A DNA stretch of 64,000 bases from Parabacteroides faecis (GCF_014647375.1 NZ_BMPB01000010.1:62001-126000); one strand, 5' to 3'; positions 51,361 through 60,740 are shown, counted from the first letter of the stretch. Notes: generated by a model from the sequence alone, not told the origin. Numbers and translations: made by a program.

Positions 51361-52308
51361 TTATTCCGGCAACTCATTTTCCACCGATTCGCTCCATTCC
51401 CCATTGTTTCCAATGATCAGATTGAAGGTGTTTTCCGAGTCATCGGGTTTGGGTGGTGTATATAGAATGCCGGTATAACGGATTACTTTATTAGCGATGG
51501 GTAGAATATCAGTCACTGTCCTACAACGCATAACCTGTCCGTCTATGTCGGTTGAGGTAAGTGTGGCAGATATTCTTTTGCTGCCGGATGCTACGAATGT
51601 GTAGAAGGAATGAGTCTTTCCGGTTTGTCCTTTATCTTCTGATTTAAATAAATAAGTGAAACTTTGTTCTTCGGAGGAAGCGAGTCCTTCTTTGGTCAGT
51701 ATATTCAGCTTGGCCGGATAATTTTTTACCGAAATATCGAATTGTTTTATTACATCCGGTACAGGATCAATAGCCTTAAACTCTATCCTGCTTACAATCC
51801 GCTCCAGGTCAATATCCATATTCGTTTCTTCTGTCTTTTCCACATTGAAGACTTTTGTGCCATAGAAAGTATCGGATAGCTTGTCGAACGAAAACGTATT
51901 TTTCACAAATGAAGACTTCTCTGATTGATGAGCTAAAAAGTAGACCTGATAGTTACCGGCAGGCAATGTGTCATATACAATACTGAAATCATTATCGGTC
52001 TCTACATTATATATATGGTGTTTTACCGGTTCCTCCAGGTCGTTTTTATCATAAACCAGATATTCGATTGTCGAGCAGAAGTCCTTTAGTTCTTTATCCG
52101 GGTTTTCTTTATCCGGGACTGTCGGTTCAGGGAACGCGTTGGACGGCATACTGCGGGTAGAAGGGAACGGAAGTACCTCTTTTTGAAGTTGAACACTGAA
52201 TTGTACGGGAAATAAATTCTTTACAATTTCAACCTCGTCCGAAGCCGGATCATTACAACCTGCGAGCCAAAACAGGCAGGCAACTGCACATAATTCTTTC
52301 TTTTTCAT
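51361..52308 (-). CDS. fimbrillin-like lipoprotein (FimB/Mfa2-like)
   Basis: 315 aa. The lipobox ends at Cys18 (LFWLAGC). An STR motif at Arg52 (FPSTRSMPS), 34 residues later, matches the maturation position of the other fimbrial proteins here. EYLVYDKNDLEEPVKHHIYN and LPAGNYQVYFLAHQSEKS resemble the first beta-sandwich of Mfa2/FimB-type proteins, and IDLERIVSRIEFKAIDPVP resembles the second-domain strand. It is separated from the main fimbrial operon by the palindrome element and the unknown lipoprotein, so it may be a distant member or a second small fimbrial unit. Function is inferred. Confidence 0.62.
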   Translation of the reverse strand: MKKKELCAVACLFWLAGCNDPASDEVEIVKNLFPVQFSVQLQKEVLPFPSTRSMPSNAFPEPTVPDKENPDKELKDFCSTIEYLVYDKNDLEEPVKHHIYNVETDNDFSIVYDTLPAGNYQVYFLAHQSEKSSFVKNTFSFDKLSDTFYGTKVFNVEKTEETNMDIDLERIVSRIEFKAIDPVPDVIKQFDISVKNYPAKLNILTKEGLASSEEQSFTYLFKSEDKGQTGKTHSFYTFVASGSKRISATLTSTDIDGQVMRCRTVTDILPIANKVIRYTGILYTPPKPDDSENTFNLIIGNNGEWSESVENELPE

Positions 52309-52412
52309 AGCAAAGGAGTTATTAATGATAAAATCTACACAAAGGAAATACTAATTTCGGAATTTAAAAAATATTAAGGAGAGAACTTGCCGGTTATGAG
52401 CAGAACTTTTTC

Positions 52413-52420
52413 TAGATTTG
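52413..52420 (+). promoter_or_regulatory. -7 box of the sugar isomerase/epimerase gene
   Basis: TAGATTTG (TAnnTTTG) lies 43 bp before the start codon, in the divergent region facing the fimbrillin-like lipoprotein gene. Confidence 0.55.
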
Positions 52421-52463
52421 TAGAAAACAGACTCAATGTAATAACCTTAAAATTAAAAAGAAA

Positions 52464-53456
52464 ATGGCACGTCCAGTAACTTTATGTACCCTTCAATGGG
52501 GAGATTTACCCCTTGAAACAGTTTGTGAAAAAGCGAAAGCGTTCGGATATGACGGATTGGAACTGGGATTACCCAACCATCTGGATGTTCGTCGTACGGA
52601 TCAGGCCTATTACGACGGCATAAAAGAACTGCTGGGTAAATATGACCTGAAACTTTATTGTATATCGATCCATCTGATCAGCCAGGCTGTCTGCGATAAT
52701 ATCGACCAGCGACATAAAGCAGTTCTGCCCGATTGTATCTGGGGAGATGGAGAACCTGAAGGCGTACGCCGGCGTGCAGCCGAATATATGGTACAAACGG
52801 CTCATGCCGCTAAAGCATTAGGCATTGATGTGGTTGCCGGATTTACAGGTAGTCCTATCTGGCACTGGCTTTACTCTTTTCCTCCTGTTACGGATCAGAT
52901 GATTGAAGACGGCTATGCCGATTTTGCCCGTCGTTTCATACCAATTATGGACGAGTATCAGAAATTGGGTATCCGTTATGGTCTGGAAGTTCATCCGACG
53001 GAAATTGCTTTCGATACGTATTCTGCCCGTAAGGCGCTCGAAGCATTGAACAACCATCCGGCCTTCGGTTTCAATTACGACCCGAGCCATATGGGTTATC
53101 AGGGCGTCGATTATGTCGATTTTATTTATCAGTTCTCCGACCGTATCTTCCATGTACATATGAAAGATGTTTATTGGAGTGATACCCCGAAACAGATCGG
53201 GGTGTTCGGAGGTCATTCCACTTTTGGCGATTCCTGCCGTTATTGGAATTTCCGCAGTATGGGACGCGGCCGGATCGGTTTCGAAGAGATTATCCGTGCT
53301 CTGAACGATATCGGTTATCAGGGACCGCTGTCGGTTGAATGGGAAGACAGTGCGATGGACCGCGAACATGGTGCGCGTGAATCCTGTGCCTTTGTTAAAC
53401 AAGTGGATTTCCAGCCTTCGGGACATGCCTTCGATGCATTCTTCGATAAGAAATAA
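52464..53456 (+). CDS. sugar phosphate isomerase/epimerase-like TIM-barrel protein
   Basis: 330-aa protein of the xylose-isomerase-like TIM-barrel superfamily (AP endonuclease family 2). GYDGLELGLPNHLDV is the first conserved strand. Candidate metal ligands are the Glu in YGLEVHPTEIAFD, the Asp-His in NYDPSHMGYQG, the His pair in FHVHMKDVYW, and the final Glu in LSVEWEDSAMD. No signal peptide is present, so it is cytoplasmic. Such proteins isomerise or epimerise sugars or cyclitols, often next to oxidoreductases; here the gene stands alone, so the substrate is unknown. A cluster of hairpins follows the stop codon. Confidence 0.88.
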   Translation: MARPVTLCTLQWGDLPLETVCEKAKAFGYDGLELGLPNHLDVRRTDQAYYDGIKELLGKYDLKLYCISIHLISQAVCDNIDQRHKAVLPDCIWGDGEPEGVRRRAAEYMVQTAHAAKALGIDVVAGFTGSPIWHWLYSFPPVTDQMIEDGYADFARRFIPIMDEYQKLGIRYGLEVHPTEIAFDTYSARKALEALNNHPAFGFNYDPSHMGYQGVDYVDFIYQFSDRIFHVHMKDVYWSDTPKQIGVFGGHSTFGDSCRYWNFRSMGRGRIGFEEIIRALNDIGYQGPLSVEWEDSAMDREHGARESCAFVKQVDFQPSGHAFDAFFDKK

Positions 53457-53490
53457 AAAGGACTGACTATTAAACTATGCCGTAGCTGGA

Positions 53491-53577
53491 GTAGTGACAC
53501 TACTATGGCAGACCATTGCCATTACGATGACAAGGTAATGCCACTAGCATGGCACAACTGTGCCACTAGGGTGGCAC
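53491..53577. repeat. cluster of five overlapping palindromes
   Basis: Consecutive hairpins: GTAGTG-A-CACTAC (53491-53503), ATGGCA with TGCCAT (53505-53522), TGCCA with TGGCA (53539-53554), TGGCACA-AC-TGTGCCA (53550-53565) and GTGCCAC-TAGG-GTGGCAC (53560-53577). The last three share strands, so only some can form at once. It lies between the isomerase gene and ddh; there is no poly-T tail. Confidence 0.65.
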
Positions 53578-53675
53578 TACCTCTTGTCTGCGGTAAAGCT
53601 TTCGTTCGTTACAGGTCATTTATCACCTCATAACTTTTCTTTATAAGCTTCGGATGGATTTTCGCCATAAATAAT

Positions 53676-53683
53676 TAACTTTG
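53676..53683 (+). promoter_or_regulatory. -7 box of ddh promoter
   Basis: TAACTTTG (TAnnTTTG) lies 28 bp before the ddh start codon; a TTTTCG near 53659 could serve as the -33 region. Confidence 0.55.
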
Positions 53684-53711
53684 CGGTTGGTTGAAAAGTA
53701 AAAACTAAAGT

Positions 53712-54608
53712 ATGAAGAAAATTAGAGCCGCCATCGTTGGATATGGCAACATTGGAAAGTATGTGTTAGAGGCCCTGGAAGCTGCTCCCGATTTTGAAGT
53801 AGCAGGTGTTGTACGTCGTAATCCGAATGACGTACCAGACGAACTGAAAGCTTATACTGTGACTGACAGTATCACTAAGTTAGATAAAGTAGACGTTGCC
53901 GTTTTGGCAACTCCTACCCGTAGCGTTGAATCATTCGCTAAAGAAATTCTTTCATTAGGTATCAATACGGTAGATAGCTTCGATATCCACGGAGGTATCG
54001 TAGACCTGCGCCGCTCGTTGGATGCTGTAGCCAAAGCACATAATACAGTTGCCGTTATTTCTGCCGGATGGGATCCGGGAAGCGACTCTGTTGTTCGCGC
54101 CTTACTGGAAGCAATGGTTCCGAAAGGAATTACTTATACAAACTTCGGACCGGGTATGAGTATGGGACATACGGTTGCTGTAAAAGCGGTCGAAGGTGTG
54201 AAAGCCGCTTTGTCAATGACGATCCCGATGGGTACAGGTGTTCACCGCCGCATGGTATATATCGAAGTGAAAGACGGTTATGATTTCAAGCAGGTGGCTG
54301 CTGCTATCAAAGCCGATGATTATTTTGCACACGATGAAACGCATGTGATGCAGGTGGAATGCGTAGATAACCTGCTGGATATGGGACATGGTGTGAATCT
54401 GGTGCGCAAAGGTGTATCAGGCAAGACACAGAACCAGTTGGTTGAATTTGACATGAAGATCAACAATCCGGCTCTTACTGCACAAATCCTGGTTGCCGTT
54501 GCCCGCGCAAGCTTCAAACAAAAGCCGGGTGCTTACACTATGATCGAATTACCGGTGATCGATATGATCTGCGGTGAAAGAGAAGACTTGATCAGACGAC
54601 TAGTTTAA
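53712..54608 (+). CDS. ddh: meso-diaminopimelate dehydrogenase
   Basis: NADPH-dependent enzyme converting tetrahydrodipicolinate and ammonia directly to meso-diaminopimelate, for lysine and peptidoglycan. 298 aa. The Rossmann motif is IRAAIVGYGNIGKYVLEAL. The substrate-binding part contains DSFDIHGGIVDLRRSLD, SAGWDPGSDSVVRAL, FGPGMSMGHTVAV and GTGVHRRMVYIEV, all characteristic of Ddh. It is first in a tight operon with lgt (10-bp gap) and a flavodiiron gene. The Ddh shortcut is found in only part of the Bacteroidales. Confidence 0.94.
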   Translation: MKKIRAAIVGYGNIGKYVLEALEAAPDFEVAGVVRRNPNDVPDELKAYTVTDSITKLDKVDVAVLATPTRSVESFAKEILSLGINTVDSFDIHGGIVDLRRSLDAVAKAHNTVAVISAGWDPGSDSVVRALLEAMVPKGITYTNFGPGMSMGHTVAVKAVEGVKAALSMTIPMGTGVHRRMVYIEVKDGYDFKQVAAAIKADDYFAHDETHVMQVECVDNLLDMGHGVNLVRKGVSGKTQNQLVEFDMKINNPALTAQILVAVARASFKQKPGAYTMIELPVIDMICGEREDLIRRLV

Positions 54609-54618
54609 TATAAAAAAT

Positions 54619-55467
54619 ATGCTTGATTTTATTACCTGGACGGCTGACCCCGCCATCTTTTCCATTGGTTCACGCGAAATTCGCTGGTATGGACTTGCTT
54701 TTGCCATCGGCTTCTGGATTGGTTACACCATCGTGAGCCGGATGTGGAAAAATGAAAAACTTCCTCCTGCATGGATCGATTCCTTGCTTATTTATACTAT
54801 GGTAGGAACTGTGGTCGGCGCCCGGCTAGGACACTGCCTGTTTTATGATCCCGGATATTATCTAGCTAATCCGATAGAGATATTCAAGGTTTGGGAAGGC
54901 GGACTGGCAAGTCATGGCGGTACGTTAGGTATTGTGATCGCCATTTATTTCTATTCCAAACGTGTCTCACATAAAAGTATGCTGTGGACATTCGACAAGC
55001 TGGTGGTTCCGACCGGGCTGGTTGCGGCTATGATCCGTCTGGGTAACCTCATGAATCATGAAATATACGGACATCCGACCGATATGCCGTGGGGATTCCG
55101 TTTTATCGAGAACTTACATGCCTGGAAAATGGGAGCGGAGCCAATCTTTACGGTACCCAGCCATCCGACACAGTTGTATGAGGCACTGTGTTATCTGGTC
55201 ACTTTCGGGATATGTATGTGGCTTTATTTTAAAAAGCAAGCCTGGAAACGCGAAGGACTTATTTTCGGGGTCTTTATGATCATCGTGTTCGGATCGCGTA
55301 TCTTCATCGAATTTTTGAAGAACAATCAGGAAGCTTTTGAAGATAATATGATGCTGAATATGGGCCAGTGGCTCAGTATTCCGTTTGTTTTGGCCGGTTG
55401 CTGGTTCGTTTGGAGAGCACTGACGAGAAAGCCGAACAATTACGAAGAATTAAAAAGACGAAATTAA
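54619..55467 (+). CDS. lgt: prolipoprotein diacylglyceryl transferase
   Basis: Inner-membrane enzyme that adds diacylglycerol to the lipobox cysteine, the first step of lipoprotein maturation; the many SusD and fimbrial lipoproteins of this window depend on it. 282 aa with about seven spans. REIRWYGLAFAIGF, GTVVGARLGHCLFYDP, EGGLASHGGTLGI (conserved His-Gly), and MIRLGNLMNHEIYGHPTDMPWG (the Lgt signature with Arg-x-Gly-Asn) are all present, followed by HPTQLYEALCYL. It sits in an operon with ddh (10 bp) and the flavodiiron gene (4 bp). Confidence 0.96.
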   Translation: MLDFITWTADPAIFSIGSREIRWYGLAFAIGFWIGYTIVSRMWKNEKLPPAWIDSLLIYTMVGTVVGARLGHCLFYDPGYYLANPIEIFKVWEGGLASHGGTLGIVIAIYFYSKRVSHKSMLWTFDKLVVPTGLVAAMIRLGNLMNHEIYGHPTDMPWGFRFIENLHAWKMGAEPIFTVPSHPTQLYEALCYLVTFGICMWLYFKKQAWKREGLIFGVFMIIVFGSRIFIEFLKNNQEAFEDNMMLNMGQWLSIPFVLAGCWFVWRALTRKPNNYEELKRRN

Positions 55468-55471
55468 GGAG

Positions 55472-56668
55472 ATGTATAAGTTAAAAGAAATAGCAGATAA
55501 GGTATATTACGTAGGAGTTAACGACCGTCAGAAGGCCCTCTTCGAGAATATGTGGCCGCTTCCGTATGGTGTTTCCTATAATTCATATTTGATTGTAGAC
55601 GAAAAGACTGTATTGGTGGATACGGTGGATGTTTGCTACTCTGATATCTTTTTGAAAAAAATAGCAGATGCACTGGACGGACGGACGCTCGACTATCTGG
55701 TCGTGAACCATATGGAACCCGATCATGCCGGAAGTATCCGCCTGTTGCGCCAGCAATATCCCGACGTGCAGATCATTGGTAATAAGCAGACATTCGGTAT
55801 GCTGGACGGCTATCACAATATAACGTCCGGCCTTTACGAAGTGAAAGAAGGGGATACGCTGAATATCGGCCGTCATCAGCTTTCTTTCTATATGGCTCCG
55901 ATGGTACACTGGCCGGAGGTGATGGTGACATACGATTCGACGGACAAGTTGCTGTTCTCTGCCGATGCTTTCGGTACATACGGTACATTGGACGGCGGTG
56001 TGATCGATGAGGAAATGAATGTGGATCATTACTGGGAAGAAATGATCCGTTATTATTCCAATATTGTCGGTAAATACGGTAATCCGGTACAGCGTGCTTT
56101 ACAGAAACTTTCTGTATTGGGTATCGAAACGATCTGTTCGACTCATGGCCCTGTATGGCGTAAATATGCTAAGAAAGCGGTTGAGATATACGATCGTCTG
56201 AGCCGTTATGAAGGAGAAGACGGTGTTGTCGTTATCTATGGAAGCATGTATGGTAATACGGAACAGATGGCGGAAGCGATCGCTTCATCGCTGTCGGCAC
56301 ATGGCGTGAAGAATATTGTGTTGCATAATGTCAGCAAGAGTCCTGCATCCTATATATTGAAAGATGTATTCAAATATAAAGGTATCATCATCGGCAGTCC
56401 GACTTACTCGAACAGTTTGTTCCCGGAAGTGGAAGCTATTCTGAGCAAGATCGAAATGCGCGAGGTGAAGAACCGTTTGTATGGTTACTTCGGTTCATTT
56501 ACCTGGGCCGGTGCTGCGGTAAAACGCCTGACGGCTTTCGGAGAAAAGATGAAATGGGAAACTGTTGGTACTCCTGTTGAACAAAAACAGGGCTTGAAAG
56601 CCGATAAGTATGAAGAATGCTGGGCTTTGGGCGAAGCGATGGCGAAACAGCTGACGGCTGACAAGTGA
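55472..56668 (+). CDS. FprA-family A-type flavoprotein (flavodiiron protein)
   Basis: Cytoplasmic enzyme reducing O2 to water, or NO to N2O, to protect an anaerobe. 398 aa. The metallo-beta-lactamase-like domain (1-245) has diiron ligands His80, Glu82, Asp84 and His85 in NHMEPDHAGS, further ligands in MVHWPEVMVTYD, FSADAFGTYG and STHGPVWRK. The flavodoxin domain starts near 252 (VVIYGSMYGNTEQMAEAIA). No rubredoxin domain is fused, so a separate electron donor is needed. It begins 4 bp after lgt. Palindromic heptamer repeats follow. Confidence 0.93.
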   Translation: MYKLKEIADKVYYVGVNDRQKALFENMWPLPYGVSYNSYLIVDEKTVLVDTVDVCYSDIFLKKIADALDGRTLDYLVVNHMEPDHAGSIRLLRQQYPDVQIIGNKQTFGMLDGYHNITSGLYEVKEGDTLNIGRHQLSFYMAPMVHWPEVMVTYDSTDKLLFSADAFGTYGTLDGGVIDEEMNVDHYWEEMIRYYSNIVGKYGNPVQRALQKLSVLGIETICSTHGPVWRKYAKKAVEIYDRLSRYEGEDGVVVIYGSMYGNTEQMAEAIASSLSAHGVKNIVLHNVSKSPASYILKDVFKYKGIIIGSPTYSNSLFPEVEAILSKIEMREVKNRLYGYFGSFTWAGAAVKRLTAFGEKMKWETVGTPVEQKQGLKADKYEECWALGEAMAKQLTADK

Positions 56669-56776
56669 TAGTTGACTGTTAAAAAAGGATCTAAAAAAAC
56701 TATTAATAACCTATCAGTTCCGGTGCGCGGAGGAGGGTGACTATATCTGTCACTTGTCAACTGTCAACTGTCAACT
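56655..56776. repeat. heptamer tandem repeats flanking the FprA-nagB gap
   Basis: The right part (56749-56776) is four tandem copies of TGTCAAC or close variants. Its complement, GTTGACA-type units, is partly matched at 56658-56681 next to the flavoprotein stop. The same unit family makes up 37557-37634, so these are dispersed repeats. In between (56685-56745) there is no gene. Confidence 0.6.
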
Positions 56777-56794
56777 GAAAAAAACGCAAACGTT

Positions 56795-57607
56795 ATGAGA
56801 CTGATTATTGAACCTGATTACGAGCAACTCTCAAAATGGGCTGCTAATTATGTTGCTGCAAAGATTAAGAAAGCGAATCCGACAGCAGAAAAACCGTTTG
56901 TACTGGGATTGCCTACCGGATCATCTCCGCTGGGAATGTACAAGAACCTGATCGAGCTGAATAAACAAGGTGTTATTTCCTTCCAGAATATCATCACTTT
57001 CAATATGGATGAATATGTAGGTCTGCCGAAAGATCATCCTGAAAGTTATCATTCTTTCATGTGGAATAACTTCTTTAGCCATGTGGATATCAAACCGGAA
57101 AACGTAAATATTCTGAATGGTAACGCTCCTGATCTGGAAGCTGAATGTGCTGCTTATGAAGCAAAAATGAAGGCTGTGGGTGGTGTAGACCTGTTCCTGG
57201 GTGGTATCGGTCCTGATGGTCATATCGCATTCAACGAACCGGGTTCTTCTTTGTCTTCACGTACTCGTGTAAAATCATTGACTACAGACACGATCATCGC
57301 TAACTCACGTTTCTTCGATAACGACGTGAACAAAGTACCGAAAACTTCTGTAACGGTTGGCGTAGGTACTGTACTGGATGCTAAAGAAGTATTGATCATG
57401 GTAAACGGTCATAACAAGGCTCGTGCTTTGCAGCAGGCTGTTGAAGGTTCCATCAATCAGATGTGGACAATCACTGCTTTACAGATGCACCCGAAAGGTA
57501 TCATCGTGGCTGATGAAGCTGCTTGTGCTGATATCAAAGTAGGTACATACAACTACTTCAAAGATATCGAAAAAGATAATCTTTGTCCTTGTAGCTTGCT
57601 GAAGTAA
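56795..57607 (+). CDS. nagB: glucosamine-6-phosphate deaminase
   Basis: Converts glucosamine-6-phosphate to fructose-6-phosphate and ammonia, the entry of amino sugars into glycolysis. 270 aa. [15 protein letters not shown] binds phosphate. Asp72 in [10 protein letters not shown], Asp141 and His143 in [12 protein letters not shown], and Glu148 match the catalytic residues of the E. coli enzyme in number and context. The C-terminal [11 protein letters not shown] is also conserved. It is a single gene ended by a strong terminator, and it would feed on GlcNAc/GalNAc released by the host-glycan PULs (inference). Confidence 0.97.
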   Translation: MRLIIEPDYEQLSKWAANYVAAKIKKANPTAEKPFVLGLPTGSSPLGMYKNLIELNKQGVISFQNIITFNMDEYVGLPKDHPESYHSFMWNNFFSHVDIKPENVNILNGNAPDLEAECAAYEAKMKAVGGVDLFLGGIGPDGHIAFNEPGSSLSSRTRVKSLTTDTIIANSRFFDNDVNKVPKTSVTVGVGTVLDAKEVLIMVNGHNKARALQQAVEGSINQMWTITALQMHPKGIIVADEAACADIKVGTYNYFKDIEKDNLCPCSLLK

Positions 57608-57629
57608 GGATTAAAAGCTTATAAAACGA

Positions 57630-57668
57630 AAAACGGAGCTGTATCCTTTTGGTACAGCTCCGTTTTTG
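57630..57668 (+). terminator. rho-independent terminator of nagB
   Basis: ACGGAGCTGTA(T)CC pairs with GGTACAGCTCCGT around a TTTT loop, followed by TTTT. It may also stop the converging barrel gene that ends at 57669. Confidence 0.9.
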
Positions 57669-59795
57669 TTAGTCTTTATTTCCTGATATGATACTCGGGT
57701 CGTTGTCCATGTTTTGGACGGCTTTACGGATGTTCTTCAGTTGTTTGCCGAAATTGAGATTGAAATTGAATTTAATGACTACCGTTCTCGCCATATTATT
57801 ACTGTGAATATCCGATTTTACAGGATTGAGGGCCGACCAGTTTTCGTTTTCAGATCTGTAAGTACGGATAAAAGGATTGTATACCCCAGCCATTACCGAC
57901 CAAGCCGACATTTTATATCCAACCATGAGTGTGTGCATCAAATCGCCTTTCATCAATTGTTCTCCATAAACATATCGGTTTGGAGGAACAATGGTTGCGA
58001 AATTGGCGAGCCAGTGACGATATGAAAAGTCAAGATTGACACGAAGCGATTTCATTGTATAGGTATGTAAATAGTTGTTGCCGTGACTGATGTAGCGGTT
58101 GAGGCCGGGAATAACAGAGATACTGAGGTGGTCTTTCCAGGGTTTTATGTGGAAATCTACTTCAAAAGCTAGGTTCTGAAAAGATTTCTGATTATCGTAT
58201 GTTCGGACAAATTTACCCTCTTCGTAGAATATGGATTCCATGATCGGCTTGTGCTCATAATTATAGGTTACTAATGCGTCTATTCCGAAAAGACCTTTGT
58301 TATATCCTGCATTGAAGGATTGATTGATGCTTTGGAACGATTTCAGGCCGGGATTTCCTCTTCGTACTTGTAATACGTCAATGGGTTGTTCCACGTCGTT
58401 GAGATAAGCGATAGAGGGAGTGTTATTCTTCAAAGCTGCACTGTAACGGAAAGATAGGTCCTGATTTGGATTGTAAGTGACGCGTAGAGACGGTTGCAGG
58501 GCATATTTTTCATTCTTATTATTGCGTTGGCTATAATAGAAGCGGGAGAGAGTCAGGTTTGCCATGTAACTCCATTTTCCTGTTTTCAGTTGGTATTCTC
58601 CATAGGCGAAACTTTCGCTTTGATTCATCGTTACATCGGTAGTTGCTGTTCCTGTATATTTATTATCCGTATAAGACTGGATATGTTTTATACCTCCGGT
58701 GAATTGACTTTTTCCTATTCTTTTTTCATAAATACCTTCTGCTATCAATGAATACTTTTTTCCTGAAATATCGGATAATATATCTGTCTCAGGGATATTC
58801 TCTCTTATTTCCTGATAAATACGGGTATTCTTGGTCTCTATATAAGTCCCGACCAGATTAAATATCAATGACTGGTTGCTTTTTAGATTGTGGTGAAAGT
58901 AAAGGTCGAGAGCCGGGATATGATTTTTTTCTACCGTATGGTCGTAAATAGACAGAGGAATGTCCACCCCCGATGAGTAGAGCTTGCTTTTACGATCTTC
59001 ATATCCGGCGGGAAAATCGTTATAGCTATACCGGAATTGTACATTGAAGATGTATTTATCTTTTTCCAGCAGACTGTAATTCAGATTTGAATACAGTACT
59101 TTTTTATTAAAAAGTGTGGGTTCTCCTATTTCCTTTCGTTCTAGTTCGTGATCGGGAAATAGGTATTTTTCATCGTATTCACGTATCCAGTCACCTTTGC
59201 GCTGGATAAAGCGGACATTAGCTGAAAATTCTGATTTGCCGTTATTATAGTTTGCGGAAAGCATATCGTCTATGGAGGTACGATCTTTTCCGATACTGTG
59301 AAAAGCACCGCCACGGATGCCGCCTCCCGATTCTTTTTTACGTGTTATATAATCTATTACTACAGCGGCATTTCCGTAACGCACTCCCGGGCTGTCGTGA
59401 TATTCGATCCGGACAATATCCTCCGGATTCAAGGCTGCTATTTCGGGATAGGTGACAAGTATCCCGTTGACTCTCAATTGTACTTCTCCATTTCCCGGGG
59501 TGGTTATTTCTCCGGATATTACATCTACCATAATACGGGATAACTGCATTTTATTTAGTAGATCAACTCCGTTCGTAGAACCTTTTCGCTGAGTCTCGGA
59601 AGGTAATATCGACAGTCTGTCTCCTTTATTGATAACCGATTTAGCGGTTACGGTCACTTCGTCCAGGAGAAAGGATGAGGTAGTCACAAATGTAGAATCT
59701 CCCAACATGGTTACTTGTTGGGCCGATACAGGTAGGAGCTGTAAAAATATAGTAGCGATAAATGATAAAATTGTCTTTGTCTTCATACGATTCAT
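57669..59795 (-). CDS. outer-membrane beta-barrel receptor with plug-like N-terminus
   Basis: 708 aa. A signal peptide ends near LLPVSAQ; starts at 59795 or 59786 are both possible. LLDEVTVTAKSVINKGDRL and the following region look like a TonB-box and plug: GEVQLRVNGILVTYPEIAALNPEDIVRIEYHDSPG is the typical plug strand set, without the long carboxypeptidase-like domain. The rest is a beta-barrel of repeated amphipathic strands (LSFRYSAALKNNTPSIAYL). The last residues before the C-terminal tail (VVIKFNFNLNFGKQLKN) are barrel-like. It belongs to the TonB-dependent-receptor-like outer-membrane family of Bacteroidetes; no SusD partner is present. Substrate unknown. Confidence 0.82.
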   Translation of the reverse strand: MNRMKTKTILSFIATIFLQLLPVSAQQVTMLGDSTFVTTSSFLLDEVTVTAKSVINKGDRLSILPSETQRKGSTNGVDLLNKMQLSRIMVDVISGEITTPGNGEVQLRVNGILVTYPEIAALNPEDIVRIEYHDSPGVRYGNAAVVIDYITRKKESGGGIRGGAFHSIGKDRTSIDDMLSANYNNGKSEFSANVRFIQRKGDWIREYDEKYLFPDHELERKEIGEPTLFNKKVLYSNLNYSLLEKDKYIFNVQFRYSYNDFPAGYEDRKSKLYSSGVDIPLSIYDHTVEKNHIPALDLYFHHNLKSNQSLIFNLVGTYIETKNTRIYQEIRENIPETDILSDISGKKYSLIAEGIYEKRIGKSQFTGGIKHIQSYTDNKYTGTATTDVTMNQSESFAYGEYQLKTGKWSYMANLTLSRFYYSQRNNKNEKYALQPSLRVTYNPNQDLSFRYSAALKNNTPSIAYLNDVEQPIDVLQVRRGNPGLKSFQSINQSFNAGYNKGLFGIDALVTYNYEHKPIMESIFYEEGKFVRTYDNQKSFQNLAFEVDFHIKPWKDHLSISVIPGLNRYISHGNNYLHTYTMKSLRVNLDFSYRHWLANFATIVPPNRYVYGEQLMKGDLMHTLMVGYKMSAWSVMAGVYNPFIRTYRSENENWSALNPVKSDIHSNNMARTVVIKFNFNLNFGKQLKNIRKAVQNMDNDPSIISGNKD

Positions 59796-60109
59796 TTCTA
59801 ATTCCGTTCATTCGGTTTGTTGTAATTCAAAATTGTAATTGTTTGGATAGCCTATCTATATATCGGTGACGAATGACCGAAAAGAATATTTTAGAAAAGT
59901 GAGCTAAACTTTATTTTCTTTGCAATAGTTTCGATCAGGTAACGTTTATACTGTATACGATTAAAAAAAGTAAAAATGTTTTTATTTTGCTTTTAGTGTT
60001 TATCTTTGGTCCGTGTTTATGAGTAAAAACGGGCCTTATGGAACGTATATAATTGTTTAAATTTATTGAGATAGTATTTTGTGTTTAATATCTAAAACAA
60101 TTTAGTAGT
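59796..60109. other. divergent intergenic region
   Basis: A 314-bp AT-rich gap between the divergent barrel genes. It holds one perfect TAnnTTTG box on the + strand (60001-60008). No gene and no clear repeat was seen; no equally good box was found for the minus-strand gene. Confidence 0.5.
60001..60008 (+). promoter_or_regulatory. -7 box of the small barrel gene
   Basis: TATCTTTG (TAnnTTTG) lies 101 bp before the start codon at 60110, implying a leader of about 95 nt. Confidence 0.5.
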
Positions 60110-60736
60110 ATGAAAAAGATCGCTTTATTATTGTTGCTTTTCGTCGCATTTCAGGCAAGTGCACAAGAATTTCATTTTATTCCGAAGATCGGTTTGAACT
60201 TTGCCAATATGACAAACTCAGGAGGGAGTATGAAGCCGGGTTTGAATATCGGAGCTTCCGGTGAAGTGATGATGACTAATAATTTTGCTATAGAACCGGG
60301 GATCTTTTATTCGATGCAAGGAACTAAAGGTAAAGAGAGTGGCGTTAGCGTTAAGTTTAAGAATGATTATTTGAATATACCTGTTTTATTTAAAGGTTAT
60401 GTTTATGAAGGATTTAATTTGTTTGCAGGTCCTCAGCTAGGATTTAAGGTCTCTTCTAAATTGAAAGGGTCTGAATCTGGAACTTCTGTTTCAACAGATG
60501 CTCTCAGTGATTGTTTTAAAACTTTTGATTTTGCGCTTGTAATCGGTGCCGGCTATCAATCACCTATGGGGGTAATGTTTTCATTAAATTATAATATTGG
60601 ATTGACGAATACTATTGATAAAGATAATCTTGCAGCTGCTATCAGAAATGTAGGAGTGCCTGGGATAAGCGCTTCCGACCTAGACGGAAAGAGTCGTAAC
60701 GGTGTCCTGCAATTCAATATCGGTTGGCGTTTCTAA
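60110..60736 (+). CDS. small outer-membrane beta-barrel protein (PorT/OMP_b-brl_2 type)
   Basis: 208 aa. The signal peptide ends at LLFVAFQASAQ. The mature protein begins EFHFIPKIGLNFANM and has about eight amphipathic strands (NNFAIEPGIFYSMQGTK, YLNIPVLFKGYVYEGFNLFAGPQLGFKV), ending in a C-terminal Phe (NGVLQFNIGWRF), the usual outer-membrane barrel signature. Members of this family are abundant in Bacteroidetes and mostly lack assigned roles. It is a single gene with an inverted repeat after its stop. Function unknown. Confidence 0.85.
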   Translation: MKKIALLLLLFVAFQASAQEFHFIPKIGLNFANMTNSGGSMKPGLNIGASGEVMMTNNFAIEPGIFYSMQGTKGKESGVSVKFKNDYLNIPVLFKGYVYEGFNLFAGPQLGFKVSSKLKGSESGTSVSTDALSDCFKTFDFALVIGAGYQSPMGVMFSLNYNIGLTNTIDKDNLAAAIRNVGVPGISASDLDGKSRNGVLQFNIGWRF

Positions 60737-60740
60737 AAGG

